Source: Sphingobium sp.
GTDB taxonomy: Bacteria > Pseudomonadota > Alphaproteobacteria > Sphingomonadales > Sphingomonadaceae
NCBI GenBank assembly: GCA_003248935.1
Contig: QFQF01000010.1
Span: forward strand, 1 to 64,000
Length of the DNA stretch: 64,000 bases
Direction: 5' to 3'
Part shown: in pieces, positions 43,188-51,856 of the stretch
Numbering within the stretch: the first letter of the stretch is position 1
Layout of the letters: each line of letters starts with the position of its first letter
The notes under the pieces: model-generated
Databases searched by the model: none
What the model was told of the DNA's origin: nothing
Seen by the model: the letters and a program-made list of their open reading frames with translations, nothing else
Translations under genes and position numbers: made by a program

Positions 43188-44168
43188 TCAGTACGCACCG
43201 TTTTCCAGAGCGACCTCATAGTGCCTGAGCGTCGATTCCAGCACCTCACCGGACGTGACGGGCGGATAATGCGCGACATCGCCGGGGACGATGCAGCTCT
43301 CCAGGCAGGAAACCGGAGTGTGATAGTCGAGGTTGATGAAGGACGGGATCGAGTATCGCTGCCTGCCCGAGCGGTTCACGACCCGATGATAGGTCGAGGA
43401 ATAAATGTCGTTGCTGACCCGCTTGAACAGGTCGCCCAGATTGACCACGAACGTCCCGTCCAGATGCGGCGCTGACACCCACTCGCCGTCCTTCTTCTGA
43501 AGCTCCAGCCCGCCGATCGGATCCTGTGCCAGGATCGTGATGAAGCCGATGTCGACGTGCGGCGCCGTGCCGAACACATCATCCTGCGTCAGCGAGGATT
43601 GCGGTGGATAATGCATCAGCCGCGTCTGCATCATCGGCTTGTTGAGATGCCGGGTAAAATAGTCCTCCGGCGCGTCGAGGCTGATGGCGAACAACCGGAA
43701 CAGGGTTTTCGCCTCGCCCAGGACAGCATCGATGTAGGGGGCGATCCGTTTCTGGAAATCGGGAAAATGATCCGGCCATTTGTTCGGCCCATGGCCGAAG
43801 AGCCCGGCCACCACATCGGGATCATCGGCCGGCAGGTCGTAACCGAAATCGTAGCTTTCCTTGAGGTCGGGATGGAACCCGTCCTGCTGGCTGGCCGACA
43901 TCGGCGAATAGCCCCGGCGCGTGACGTTATCGACCAGGTCGCCCATCCTTGCCTCAAGCGGCAGCGCGAAGTAGCGCCGGGACGCATCGAACACGCCCTC
44001 CAGTTGCCCGGCGGAAATACCGTGATTGCGGATGTAGAAGAACCCCGTGTCGACCGCCGCCTTTCGAAGAATGCACGCGAGATTCCTGCGCCCTTCGAAT
44101 GTCGCGGCTTCGGAGAGATCAAGGACAGGAACCTCTTCGAGAGTAGCGTCCCGGGGCTTCGACAACAT
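43188..44168 (-). CDS. 2-oxoglutarate/Fe(II) oxygenase, isopenicillin-N-synthase-like
   Basis: 326 aa. N-terminal DIOX_N part (PVLDLSEAA, GFFYIRNHGIS) then the double-stranded beta-helix core. Iron ligands H204 and D206 (APHVDIG) and H261 (STYHRVV), with the R-x-S 2-oxoglutarate motif RYS at 271-273. The RxS motif argues for a 2-oxoglutarate-using hydroxylase rather than true isopenicillin N synthase. The substrate is unknown. The 204 bp downstream to the OmpA-family gene hold nothing recognised. Confidence 0.88.
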   Translation of the reverse strand: MLSKPRDATLEEVPVLDLSEAATFEGRRNLACILRKAAVDTGFFYIRNHGISAGQLEGVFDASRRYFALPLEARMGDLVDNVTRRGYSPMSASQQDGFHPDLKESYDFGYDLPADDPDVVAGLFGHGPNKWPDHFPDFQKRIAPYIDAVLGEAKTLFRLFAISLDAPEDYFTRHLNKPMMQTRLMHYPPQSSLTQDDVFGTAPHVDIGFITILAQDPIGGLELQKKDGEWVSAPHLDGTFVVNLGDLFKRVSNDIYSSTYHRVVNRSGRQRYSIPSFINLDYHTPVSCLESCIVPGDVAHYPPVTSGEVLESTLRHYEVALENGAY

Positions 44169-44188
44169 GTTGAATATCCTGCATAAGT

Positions 44189-44317
44189 GATGGAATAACG
44201 CTGCCATTCCATCCGTTTATATTGCTCCGATGCACATTATCGCGGCCCCGGCCGCAAGGATATTTCGATTGTGACCGAGATGCGTTCTTGAAATGAGAAC
44301 GGATGTCCGGAACGGAC
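44189..44317. promoter_or_regulatory. stacked inverted repeats between divergent genes
   Basis: Three inverted repeats lie in this gap: GATGGAAT/ATTCCATC (44189-44196, 44206-44213), CGTTCT/AGAACG (44283-44288, 44296-44301) and GTCCG/CGGAC (44305-44309, 44313-44317). The first is 20 bp from the oxygenase start. They may be operators. No regulator gene is adjacent. Confidence 0.35.
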
Positions 44318-44387
44318 GCATGCGCGCTCTCCGCGCGAACACACAAAGATATGGACTCGCGTTCGTGGCGCAATCTAGGAAAGCGGC

Positions 44388-44936
44388 ATGACATCGTCGC
44401 GCCACGGCTTCCTGCCCCTCCTCTCCTCGCTCCTGCTTGCCGGCTGTTCGGGGAGCGGCGAAGCGACACGCAACGAGACGACAGCCGCCTCCGTAACGCC
44501 GGCTCCCGACAATGGCGTGCCGCTGGAGGTGCGCGAAAGCGGCAAGACCCACCGTTTCACGGTCGAGGTCGCGGCAACGCCGCAGCAGCAGGAACGGGGC
44601 CTGATGTTCCGCAAGGAACTGGCCGACGATCGCGGCATGATCTTCCCGATGCAGCCGCCGCGCACCGCCAGCTTCTGGATGAAGGATACCTTCATTCCCC
44701 TCGACATGCTGTTCATCCGCACGGACGGCAGCGTCGCGTTCGTCGCGGCGAACGTACCGCCCTATTCGCGTGAACCGGTGTCGGCCGGAATCCCTGTCGC
44801 CGCCGTGCTGGAACTGCGCGGCGGCCGGGCGGCGGAACTCGGTATCGGCGAGGGCGCAAAGGTGCAATGGGGCGACTGCTCCACGTCCGCCGCGCCGGAC
44901 ACGCCCCCCTCACCCGACCGCTTCTGCCCCGGCTGA
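44388..44936 (+). CDS. DUF192-family lipoprotein
   Basis: 182 aa. Lipobox LLLAGC at about 15-20, then a DUF192 domain with VEVAATPQQQERGLMFRKEL, the FWMKDTFIPLDMLFI block and AVLELRGG. DUF192 proteins are small beta proteins of unknown function found throughout alphaproteobacteria. The ATG at 44388 gives a sound lipoprotein signal. Confidence 0.88.
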   Translation: MTSSRHGFLPLLSSLLLAGCSGSGEATRNETTAASVTPAPDNGVPLEVRESGKTHRFTVEVAATPQQQERGLMFRKELADDRGMIFPMQPPRTASFWMKDTFIPLDMLFIRTDGSVAFVAANVPPYSREPVSAGIPVAAVLELRGGRAAELGIGEGAKVQWGDCSTSAAPDTPPSPDRFCPG

Positions 44937-45021
44937 CCATAGCCCGCAGGATCTGCCCTAGGCATTTGCCGGACGCGCGATACAGTCTCTGGCGGGCAGG
45001 ATTCGCGGGGGACGGGCGAGC

Positions 45022-46290
45022 ATGGACAAGCGGACATTCCTGAAGGCAACCGGCGGCGCACTCGCCGGGATGGCGCTTCAGAACTGGCTGGCGGCGGCGC
45101 AGGCGGCCGAACCCGCCACGCTGGCGCAGGACGACGCATTCTGGTCCGCGCTTCGTCCCCGCTATCGGACGGACAACCGCTTCATCAACCTGGAGAACGG
45201 CTTCTACTGCTTCCAGCCCGACGACGTGCTGGACGCATTCATCGACCATGTCCGCGCCATCAACGGCGAAGCGTCGCACTACATGCGCACGAAGCTGGAC
45301 GCCGACATGCTGAAGGTCCGGCAGAATCTGGCCCGATTCGCAGGGTGCAGGACAGAGGAACTGGTCGTCACCCGCAACACGACCGAGGCGCTAGATACCG
45401 TCATCGCCGGTTTCGACTGGAGGCCCGGCGACGAGGCAGTGATGGCGACGCAGGACTATGGCTCCATGCTCGACATGTTCGCGCTTCAGGCACGGCGGTA
45501 CGGCATGACGAACCGCATCGTCGAAGTGCCGCTCCATCCGAAAAGCGATGCGGAAATCGTACAACTATACGCCAACGCGATCACGCCGCGCACGAAGATG
45601 CTGATGGTGTCGCATATCGTCGGCGGCACCGGGCAGGTTCTGCCCGTGGCCGCGATCTGCGCGATGGCGAAGGCACGCGGTGTACCGGTGATGGTCGACG
45701 GCGCGCACAGCTTCGCGCATCTCGACTTCCGCATTCCGGACCTTGGCTGCGACTATTTCGGCAGTTCGCTTCACAAATGGCTGTCGGCGCCGCTGGGCGT
45801 CGGTCTGCTCTATGTGCGGCAGGACAATATCCCGAAGATATGGCCGATCTACGGCGATGCCGGAATGGCGGACGACGACATCCGCAAGCTGAACCATCGT
45901 GGCACCCACCCGGTCCACACCGACCTGACGATCGCACGAGCAGTCGCCTTCCACGAGGGGATCGGCAGCGCCCGGAAGCTCGCTCGGCTGAGGCACCTCA
46001 AGGCCTATTGGACGGATCGTGTCGCGACGTTGCCGGGCATCATCCTCAATACCCCCACAGAACCGGCACGCGGCTGCGCGATCGCCAATGTAGGTATCGC
46101 GGCGATCCGGCCGTCGAAGCTCGCCCCGCTGCTGCTCGAACGCCACGGCATCTATACCGTGGCGATCGAGCGCGGTTCGGTGCAGGGCGTCCGCATCACG
46201 CCGCAACTCTATACCTCCACCGCCGAACTGGACGTGCTGGTGAAGGCTCTGACGGAGTTGTCGCGGGACGGCGCGCCCGGCTCAGCGTAG
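45022..46290 (+). CDS. exported class V PLP-dependent aminotransferase (isopenicillin-N-epimerase-like)
   Basis: 422 aa. N-terminus MDKRTFLKATGGALAG resembles a twin-arginine signal but has Lys-Arg instead of Arg-Arg. Fold-type I PLP site: D226 and H229 in VDGAHSF and the Schiff-base K252 in SSLHKWLSAP. Similar proteins are annotated as isopenicillin N epimerases or cysteine desulfurase-like, without known substrates. Its end overlaps the convergent regA by 9 bp. Confidence 0.85.
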   Translation: MDKRTFLKATGGALAGMALQNWLAAAQAAEPATLAQDDAFWSALRPRYRTDNRFINLENGFYCFQPDDVLDAFIDHVRAINGEASHYMRTKLDADMLKVRQNLARFAGCRTEELVVTRNTTEALDTVIAGFDWRPGDEAVMATQDYGSMLDMFALQARRYGMTNRIVEVPLHPKSDAEIVQLYANAITPRTKMLMVSHIVGGTGQVLPVAAICAMAKARGVPVMVDGAHSFAHLDFRIPDLGCDYFGSSLHKWLSAPLGVGLLYVRQDNIPKIWPIYGDAGMADDDIRKLNHRGTHPVHTDLTIARAVAFHEGIGSARKLARLRHLKAYWTDRVATLPGIILNTPTEPARGCAIANVGIAAIRPSKLAPLLLERHGIYTVAIERGSVQGVRITPQLYTSTAELDVLVKALTELSRDGAPGSA

Positions 46291-46815
46291 CTGACGCTTC
46301 TCCAGTTTCCGTGCAAGCGTGCGGCGATGCATGCCGAGGCGGCGGGCGGCCTCCGATATGTTGAAGTCGGTTTCCACCAGCGTCTGGTGGATATGCTCCC
46401 ACTCCACCGTCTTGATCGAGGACTGACGCCCGTCGACCGGCGCGGTGGGATCGCCCTCGTCCCGGCCGAAGGCTGCCTCTATGTCGTCCGTGTTCGACGG
46501 CTTGGCGAGATAATAGGAGGCGCCCAGCTTGATTGCCTCCACCGCCGTCGCGATGCTGGCGAAGCCGGTCAGCACGACGATGCGCATGGCGGCGTCGTGC
46601 GCGCGCAGTGTCTGCACGCAGGCAAGGCCCGACGCCCCGCCCAGCTTCAGGTCGACGACGGCATAGCCCGGACGGTGCCGGGAAAGCAGCGTCGCAAGTT
46701 CGTCATGGCTGGCGGCAGACAGCACCGTGTAGCCGCGCCGCTCGAACGAGCGGCCCAGCGTCCGCGCGAAGGCGGCATCATCCTCGACAATGACAAGCAG
46801 GCGTTCCCCGCTCAT
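46282..46815 (-). CDS. regA: RegA/PrrA/ActR-type redox response regulator
   Basis: 177 aa. Receiver domain with acidic pair ED (11-13), phosphorylation site D55 (VVDLKLGG), T83 and K105 (YLAKP). A short linker is followed by a Fis-type helix-turn-helix (NISEAARRLGMHRRTLARKL). This pattern is the RegA clade. It would regulate respiration and redox genes. Its ATG overlaps the regB stop. Confidence 0.92.
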   Translation of the reverse strand: MSGERLLVIVEDDAAFARTLGRSFERRGYTVLSAASHDELATLLSRHRPGYAVVDLKLGGASGLACVQTLRAHDAAMRIVVLTGFASIATAVEAIKLGASYYLAKPSNTDDIEAAFGRDEGDPTAPVDGRQSSIKTVEWEHIHQTLVETDFNISEAARRLGMHRRTLARKLEKRQLR

Positions 46816-48116
46816 TTCCCCGGCTCCTCATGGGCGATGGCGCTGATCGGCAGGATGACGCGGACCAGCGCGCCGCCCTCGTCCCGGTTCATGGCCTGGG
46901 CGTCGCCGCCCAGCTTACGCACGACATTGACCAGCAGGAACAGGCCCAGGCCCCCGCCCGGCCTCCCCTTCGTCGAACTGTACGGCTGGCCGAAGGCGGC
47001 CAGCGTGGCGGGTGCGAAGCCGGGGCCACGATCGGCGATCTCCAGCACCAGCGATTCGCGTTCCCGGCTGGCGCTGATCCCGATCCATTCGGGCGAGAAC
47101 TCCACCGCATTATCGACGACGTTGGCGATCACCTGCCGCAGGGCGGGATCGGACACGATCGCCACATCGTCCCCGAAGCGGTCGGTGAAGGCCAGCGTGC
47201 CGGGCATCCGGCTGGACCGCCATTCGGCGACGATCCCCTCCAGGAACGTGCGCATGGTGGTGAATTCCGGCGCCACGCCGCGCGCCTCCCCGGCGGACAT
47301 CAGGATGCCGCTGACGATCGTCTTGCAGCGGCCGACCTCCGCCTGCATTTCGGCGATGTCCTGCGCCAGCGCGGTATCCTTCGTCAGTTTCGGCATCCGC
47401 TGCCAGTCGCCAAGGATCACCGACAGCGACGACAGCGGCGTACCCAGTTCATGCGCCGCGCCGGAGGCAAGCAGGCCCATGCGGACGATGTGGTTTTCCT
47501 CCGCCGCCTGCTGGCGAATGGCGGCCAGCGCGGCATCCCGCTGCCGCAGGTTGCGGGTAATGCGGGCGACGAACAGGACGAGCAGCACTGCGATCAGCGC
47601 GAAGCAGACCATCATGCCCTGAAGATAGAGGCCGAAGGGATCGTCCTGATAGTCCGGCGGCAGCGCCAGCGGCACGGGATGAAGTGCGGCGAGGCACAGC
47701 GCGAGCGCGGCCGCGCCGACGATCGTCCAACTCGAAGCGGGCGGGAGCAGCATCGCACCGATCACCACCTGCAGCAGGAACAGCCACGCGAACGGATTGG
47801 CGAGGCCGCCGCTCTGATGCAGTTGCCAGGCGAGCGCGCCGACATCGATCAGCAGAGCACCCGTCAGTTCCGCATTGGTGACGGCCGCGCGGCGGCGCAG
47901 CAGCGGGCGGCTGGCGATGTTCAGCAACACCAGCATCATCGGCACCGGCAAAAGGGTCGGGAGCGGCACGCGAATGTCCATCAGGCCGTGGACGATGCCG
48001 ATGGTGAGCAACTGTCCGCCCACGGCGATCCAGCGCAACTGCATCAGCAGCAGCATGTTGCGGCGGCCGGCGTCGGCGTCCGCAAGCGCACGGATGGCAG
48101 GCCGCCCTACCGTCAC
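46812..48116 (-). CDS. regB: RegB/PrrB-type redox sensor histidine kinase
   Basis: 434 aa. About six membrane helices, then the H-box GAAHELGTPLSSL and ATPase boxes (NVVDNAVEF, DRGPGF, GGGLGLFL). RegB hallmarks are present: the quinone-sensing heptapeptide GGxxNPF as GGLANPF between helices, and a cysteine in the dimerisation region (GRCKTIV) at the place of the redox-active Cys. GTG start at 48116 overlaps the surf1 stop as GTGA. A longer frame reaching 48185 is less likely. Confidence 0.9.
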   Translation of the reverse strand: MTVGRPAIRALADADAGRRNMLLLMQLRWIAVGGQLLTIGIVHGLMDIRVPLPTLLPVPMMLVLLNIASRPLLRRRAAVTNAELTGALLIDVGALAWQLHQSGGLANPFAWLFLLQVVIGAMLLPPASSWTIVGAAALALCLAALHPVPLALPPDYQDDPFGLYLQGMMVCFALIAVLLVLFVARITRNLRQRDAALAAIRQQAAEENHIVRMGLLASGAAHELGTPLSSLSVILGDWQRMPKLTKDTALAQDIAEMQAEVGRCKTIVSGILMSAGEARGVAPEFTTMRTFLEGIVAEWRSSRMPGTLAFTDRFGDDVAIVSDPALRQVIANVVDNAVEFSPEWIGISASRERESLVLEIADRGPGFAPATLAAFGQPYSSTKGRPGGGLGLFLLVNVVRKLGGDAQAMNRDEGGALVRVILPISAIAHEEPGK

Positions 48117-48832
48117 GCCTCGCTCCGCGCCGGTCGCAGCACGCGCCATGCCGCCCATGCCGTCATCAGCGCGAGCACGAACCATGTGAGCGCATAGACC
48201 ATGTGATTGTCGGGAAAGCGGATGACCGTAAGGCCGCCGACCGGATAGCCGCCGGGGTTCGGGGTCGCATCCGCGTCGATGAAATAGGGAGCGACCGCGC
48301 CGAGGCCGAGACGGCCCGAGATGGCGGCCACGTCGCGGGAATACCAGCGATCCTGCGCCGGATCATTGGCGCGCAGAAAGCCGCCGCCCGGCTCGCTGAC
48401 CCGCAGCAGCCCGGTGACGCGTACCTCGCCTGCCGGCAGGGCGGCCGCGCGCGCCGTCCGCGCCTTCCACTCCGGCGGCACGAAGCCGCGATTGACGAGG
48501 ACGGTCCAGCCCCCATCCGTCCGCAGCGGCGTCATCACCCAATAACCGCTGCCGCGCTCCGTCGTGGCGCGTACCAGCGTCTCGCGATCATTGAGGAAGC
48601 GCCCGGTCATCGTGACATGACGATAGGCCGCATTGCCGGCGCGTACATCCGTCCATTCGGCCGGGGGTGGCGCAGCCACCGCCGGAGCATGGACCCGGGC
48701 ATCGACCGCCGCGATCAGCGCGTGCTTCCATGCCCGCCGTTCGACCTGCCAGACACACAGCGCAAGCAGGATCACCGTCAGCCCCACCGCGCCCGCGCCG
48801 ATCAGGATCGACGCCGGGCGCCGGGACGTCAT
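48113..48832 (-). CDS. SURF1-family oxidase assembly protein
   Basis: 239 aa with two flanking membrane helices (ILIGAGAVGLTVILLALCVWQ and the C-terminal YALTWFVLALMTAWAAW) and the SURF1 core (VTMTGRFLND, TPLRTDGGWTVLVNRGFVP, YFIDAD). SURF1 proteins help insert heme a into oxidases. The location inside a quinol oxidase operon matches the Surf1q type of Paracoccus. ATGA overlap with cyoD upstream. Confidence 0.92.
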   Translation of the reverse strand: MTSRRPASILIGAGAVGLTVILLALCVWQVERRAWKHALIAAVDARVHAPAVAAPPPAEWTDVRAGNAAYRHVTMTGRFLNDRETLVRATTERGSGYWVMTPLRTDGGWTVLVNRGFVPPEWKARTARAAALPAGEVRVTGLLRVSEPGGGFLRANDPAQDRWYSRDVAAISGRLGLGAVAPYFIDADATPNPGGYPVGGLTVIRFPDNHMVYALTWFVLALMTAWAAWRVLRPARSEA

Positions 48833-49197
48833 GGCATCTGGCTCATGTCGTGCACGGGCATCATGTTGGTGTTGAGGTGGTACATCACCCACATCGAACC
48901 CGTCATCGTGATCGCCACGACGATGATCGTGAAGATCAGCGCCAGCATCGTCCATCCGCCTTCGGAACGGCCGTTCATGTGGAGGAAGTATATCATGTGG
49001 ACGAGAATCTGCACGACCGCAAAAACGACGATGACGATCGCCGTCGTGCCCGCGTCGAACGCGCCGCTCATCACCAGCCAGAAGGGGATGGCGGTCAGGA
49101 TGACGGAGAGGCCGAAGCCGATCAGATAGTCCTTGAGGGAGCCGTGTCCCTCGGCGTCACCGTGGTGGTGGTGGCCGTGGTGCGTATCCTGGCTCAT
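48829..49197 (-). CDS. cyoD: cytochrome o ubiquinol oxidase subunit IV
   Basis: 122 aa, three membrane helices (YLIGFGLSVILTAIPFWLVM, IVIVVFAVVQILVHMIYFLHM and the last helix). A His-rich N-terminal tail (THHGHHHHGD) could bind metal. Overlaps both cyoC and surf1 by ATGA. Confidence 0.92.
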   Translation of the reverse strand: MSQDTHHGHHHHGDAEGHGSLKDYLIGFGLSVILTAIPFWLVMSGAFDAGTTAIVIVVFAVVQILVHMIYFLHMNGRSEGGWTMLALIFTIIVVAITMTGSMWVMYHLNTNMMPVHDMSQMP

Positions 49198-49826
49198 CGC
49201 AGCATTCCCATCAGATAGACGAAGGTGAAGACGCCGATCCAGATGACGTCGAGGAAGTGCCAGAACAGGCTGAGGCACATCAGGCGGCGCTGGTTTGCGG
49301 CGATCAGGCCATAACGCCCGACCTGAACCATCAGCGTCACCAGCCAGATCAGGCCGAAAGTGACGTGAAGACCGTGCGTGCCGACCAGCGTGAAGAAAGC
49401 AGACAGGAAGGCGCTGCGCTGCGGCCCCGCGCCCTCATGGATCAGGTGGCTGAACTCATAGAGCTCGATCGACAGGAAGGCCGCACCGAAGAGTCCGGTG
49501 ATCGCCAGCCAGACGAGCGTCGGCGTCTTCTTCCCCTTCGCCATCTCCAGCATGGCAAAGCCATAAGTGATGGAGGAGAAGAGCAGCATCGCGGTGTTGA
49601 GCGCGACCAGCGGCAGGTCGAACAGCGCCCGTGGCCCCGGCCCCGCCGCATAGTTGCCGCCCAGCACGGCGTAGGTGGCGAACAGGATCGCGAAGATGAG
49701 GCAGTCGCTCATCAGGTAGATCCAGAAGCCCAGCATCGTGCTGCCGCCTTCGGGATGATCATGTTCGTCGAGGTCGTAGAAGCGGACGGCCGCTTCGGCT
49801 CCGTTCGGCATCGTCGTGGTGCCCAT
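49194..49826 (-). CDS. cyoC: cytochrome o ubiquinol oxidase subunit III
   Basis: 210 aa, five membrane helices. Typical segments GFWIYLMSDCLIFAILFATY, GTHGLHVTFGLIWL and FWHFLDVIWIGVFTFVYL. The ATG at 49826 lies 2 bp after the cyoB stop. Confidence 0.94.
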   Translation of the reverse strand: MGTTTMPNGAEAAVRFYDLDEHDHPEGGSTMLGFWIYLMSDCLIFAILFATYAVLGGNYAAGPGPRALFDLPLVALNTAMLLFSSITYGFAMLEMAKGKKTPTLVWLAITGLFGAAFLSIELYEFSHLIHEGAGPQRSAFLSAFFTLVGTHGLHVTFGLIWLVTLMVQVGRYGLIAANQRRLMCLSLFWHFLDVIWIGVFTFVYLMGMLR

Positions 49827-49828
49827 GC

Positions 49829-51835
49829 TTATGCTCCCGCCGCCAGAGCGCGCGTCCGCTCGCCCTCGGTGGCGATCACCGTTTCGGCGGGGATGTGATA
49901 GTCGCGCTTGTAGTTGAAGGTGTGGCCGATCGCCGTCGCCAGCAGGCCGACGAAGGACAGGCCGGCCAGCCACCAGATATGCCAGATCAACGCGAAGCCG
50001 CCGACCGTGGCGATCCCGGCCAGGATCACGCCTGTCCCTGTGCCAGACGGCATGTGGATCGGCCGGTAGCCGTCCAGCGGACGCTGTGCGCCGCGGTTCT
50101 TCATATCGTACCAGGCATCGAGGTCATGGACCACGGGCGTGAAGGCGAAGTTATATTCCGGCGGCGGCGAGGAGGTCGACCATTCGAGGGTACGGCCGTT
50201 CCACGGATCGCCGGTCGTGTCCTTCAGTTCCTCGCGCTTCCAGATGGAAACCGCGAACTGGACCAGCATGGCGCCGATGCCGCAGGCGATGATCGCCGCG
50301 CCGATACCCGCGATGATGAACCATATCTGCAGCGAGGGATCGTCGAACACCCGCATGCGCCGGGTCACGCCCATCAGGCCCAGGACGTAAAGCGGCATGA
50401 AGGCGAGCCAGAAACCGACGACCCAGCACCAGAAGCTGATCTTGCCCCAGAATTCGTTCAGCTTGAAACCAAACGCCTTGGGCCACCAGTAGTTGATCGC
50501 CGCGAAGATGCCGAACAGCACGCCGCCGATGATAACATTGTGGAAGTGCGCGATCAGGAACAGCGAATTGTGCAGCACGAAGTCGGCGGGGGGGACGGCG
50601 AGCAACACGCCGGTCATGCCGCCGACAGTAAAGGTCAGCATAAACGCGACCGTCCACATCATCGGCAGTTCGAAGCGAATGCGGCCCCGGTACATCGTGA
50701 ACAGCCAGTTGAAGAGCTTTGCGCCCGTCGGGATCGAGATCACCATCGTGGTGATGCCGAAGAAGCTGTTGACGCTGGCGCCCGACCCCATGGTGAAGAA
50801 GTGGTGCAGCCACACGACGTAGCTGAGGATCATGATGACGCAGGTCGCGTAGACCATGGACGTGTAGCCGAACAGGCGCTTGCCCGAGAAGGTCGAGGTG
50901 ACTTCGGAGAACACGCCGAACAGCGGTAGGATGAGAATGTAGACCTCCGGGTGGCCCCAGATCCAGATCAGGTTCACATACATCATCGGGCTGCCGCCGA
51001 AGTCGTTCGTGAAGAAGTTGGTGCCGGCGTAGCGGTCAAGCGTCAGCAGCGCGAGCACCGCGGTCAGCACCGGGAACGACGCGACAATCAGGATGTTGGT
51101 GCACAGCGACGTCCAGGTGAAGACCGGCATCTTCATCAGGGTCATGCCCGGGGCGCGCATCTTCACGATCGTCGCGATCAGGTTGATGCCCGACAATGTG
51201 GTGCCCACGCCCGCGATCTGCAGCGCCCAGATATAATAATCGACGCCCACGTCCGGACTGTAGGCCAGCCCCGACAGCGGCGGATAGGCAAGCCAGCCGG
51301 TTCGCGCGAACTCCCCGATGAACAGCGAGGCCATGACCAGCACGGCGCCCGATGTCGTCATCCAGAAGCTGAAATTGTTGAGGAACGGGAAGCTGACGTC
51401 GCGCGCGCCGATCTGAAGCGGGACGACATAGTTCATCAGGCCCGTGACGAACGGCATCGCCACGAAGAAGATCATGATGACGCCGTGGGCGGTGAACACC
51501 TGATCATAATGATGGGCGTTCAGATACCCTTCCGACCCGTTGAAAGCCAGCGCCTGCTGCAGGCGCATCATGACCGCGTCGGCGAAACCGCGCAGGAACA
51601 TGACGAGGCCCAGCACCATGTACATAATGCCGATCTTCTTGTGATCGACGCTGGTGAACCACTCCTTCCAGAGATAACTCCAGAGGCGAAAATAGGTGAG
51701 CGCGGCGAGCAGCGCGATGCCGCCCAGTGCCACGGCGCCGAACGTCGCGACCACGATCGGTTCGTGCAACGGCAGCGACGCCAGGGAAAGACGCCCGAAG
51801 ATCGGGCTGTATTGGGTGACGGGATCGGACGTCAT
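49829..51835 (-). CDS. cyoB: cytochrome o ubiquinol oxidase subunit I
   Basis: 668 aa. Heme-copper oxidase catalytic subunit: QALAFNGSEGYLNAHHYDQ with heme ligand His, the CuB/Tyr site in WGHPEVYILILP, the two CuB histidines in WLHHFFT and the heme-binding HFHNVI. Fifteen or so helices as in CyoB. Reduces oxygen to water and pumps protons. Confidence 0.97.
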   Translation of the reverse strand: MTSDPVTQYSPIFGRLSLASLPLHEPIVVATFGAVALGGIALLAALTYFRLWSYLWKEWFTSVDHKKIGIMYMVLGLVMFLRGFADAVMMRLQQALAFNGSEGYLNAHHYDQVFTAHGVIMIFFVAMPFVTGLMNYVVPLQIGARDVSFPFLNNFSFWMTTSGAVLVMASLFIGEFARTGWLAYPPLSGLAYSPDVGVDYYIWALQIAGVGTTLSGINLIATIVKMRAPGMTLMKMPVFTWTSLCTNILIVASFPVLTAVLALLTLDRYAGTNFFTNDFGGSPMMYVNLIWIWGHPEVYILILPLFGVFSEVTSTFSGKRLFGYTSMVYATCVIMILSYVVWLHHFFTMGSGASVNSFFGITTMVISIPTGAKLFNWLFTMYRGRIRFELPMMWTVAFMLTFTVGGMTGVLLAVPPADFVLHNSLFLIAHFHNVIIGGVLFGIFAAINYWWPKAFGFKLNEFWGKISFWCWVVGFWLAFMPLYVLGLMGVTRRMRVFDDPSLQIWFIIAGIGAAIIACGIGAMLVQFAVSIWKREELKDTTGDPWNGRTLEWSTSSPPPEYNFAFTPVVHDLDAWYDMKNRGAQRPLDGYRPIHMPSGTGTGVILAGIATVGGFALIWHIWWLAGLSFVGLLATAIGHTFNYKRDYHIPAETVIATEGERTRALAAGA

Positions 51836-51856
51836 GGGCGTTACTCGGGTCTGGGA

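Noticed and set aside
34245..46290. Possible beta-lactam gene cluster (penicillin acylase, dipeptidase, IPNS-like oxygenase, IPN-epimerase-like aminotransferase)
   Set aside because: No ACV synthetase or transporter. Genes are on different strands, separated by unrelated genes. The oxygenase has the 2-oxoglutarate RxS motif. These family names are historical and the families are broad.
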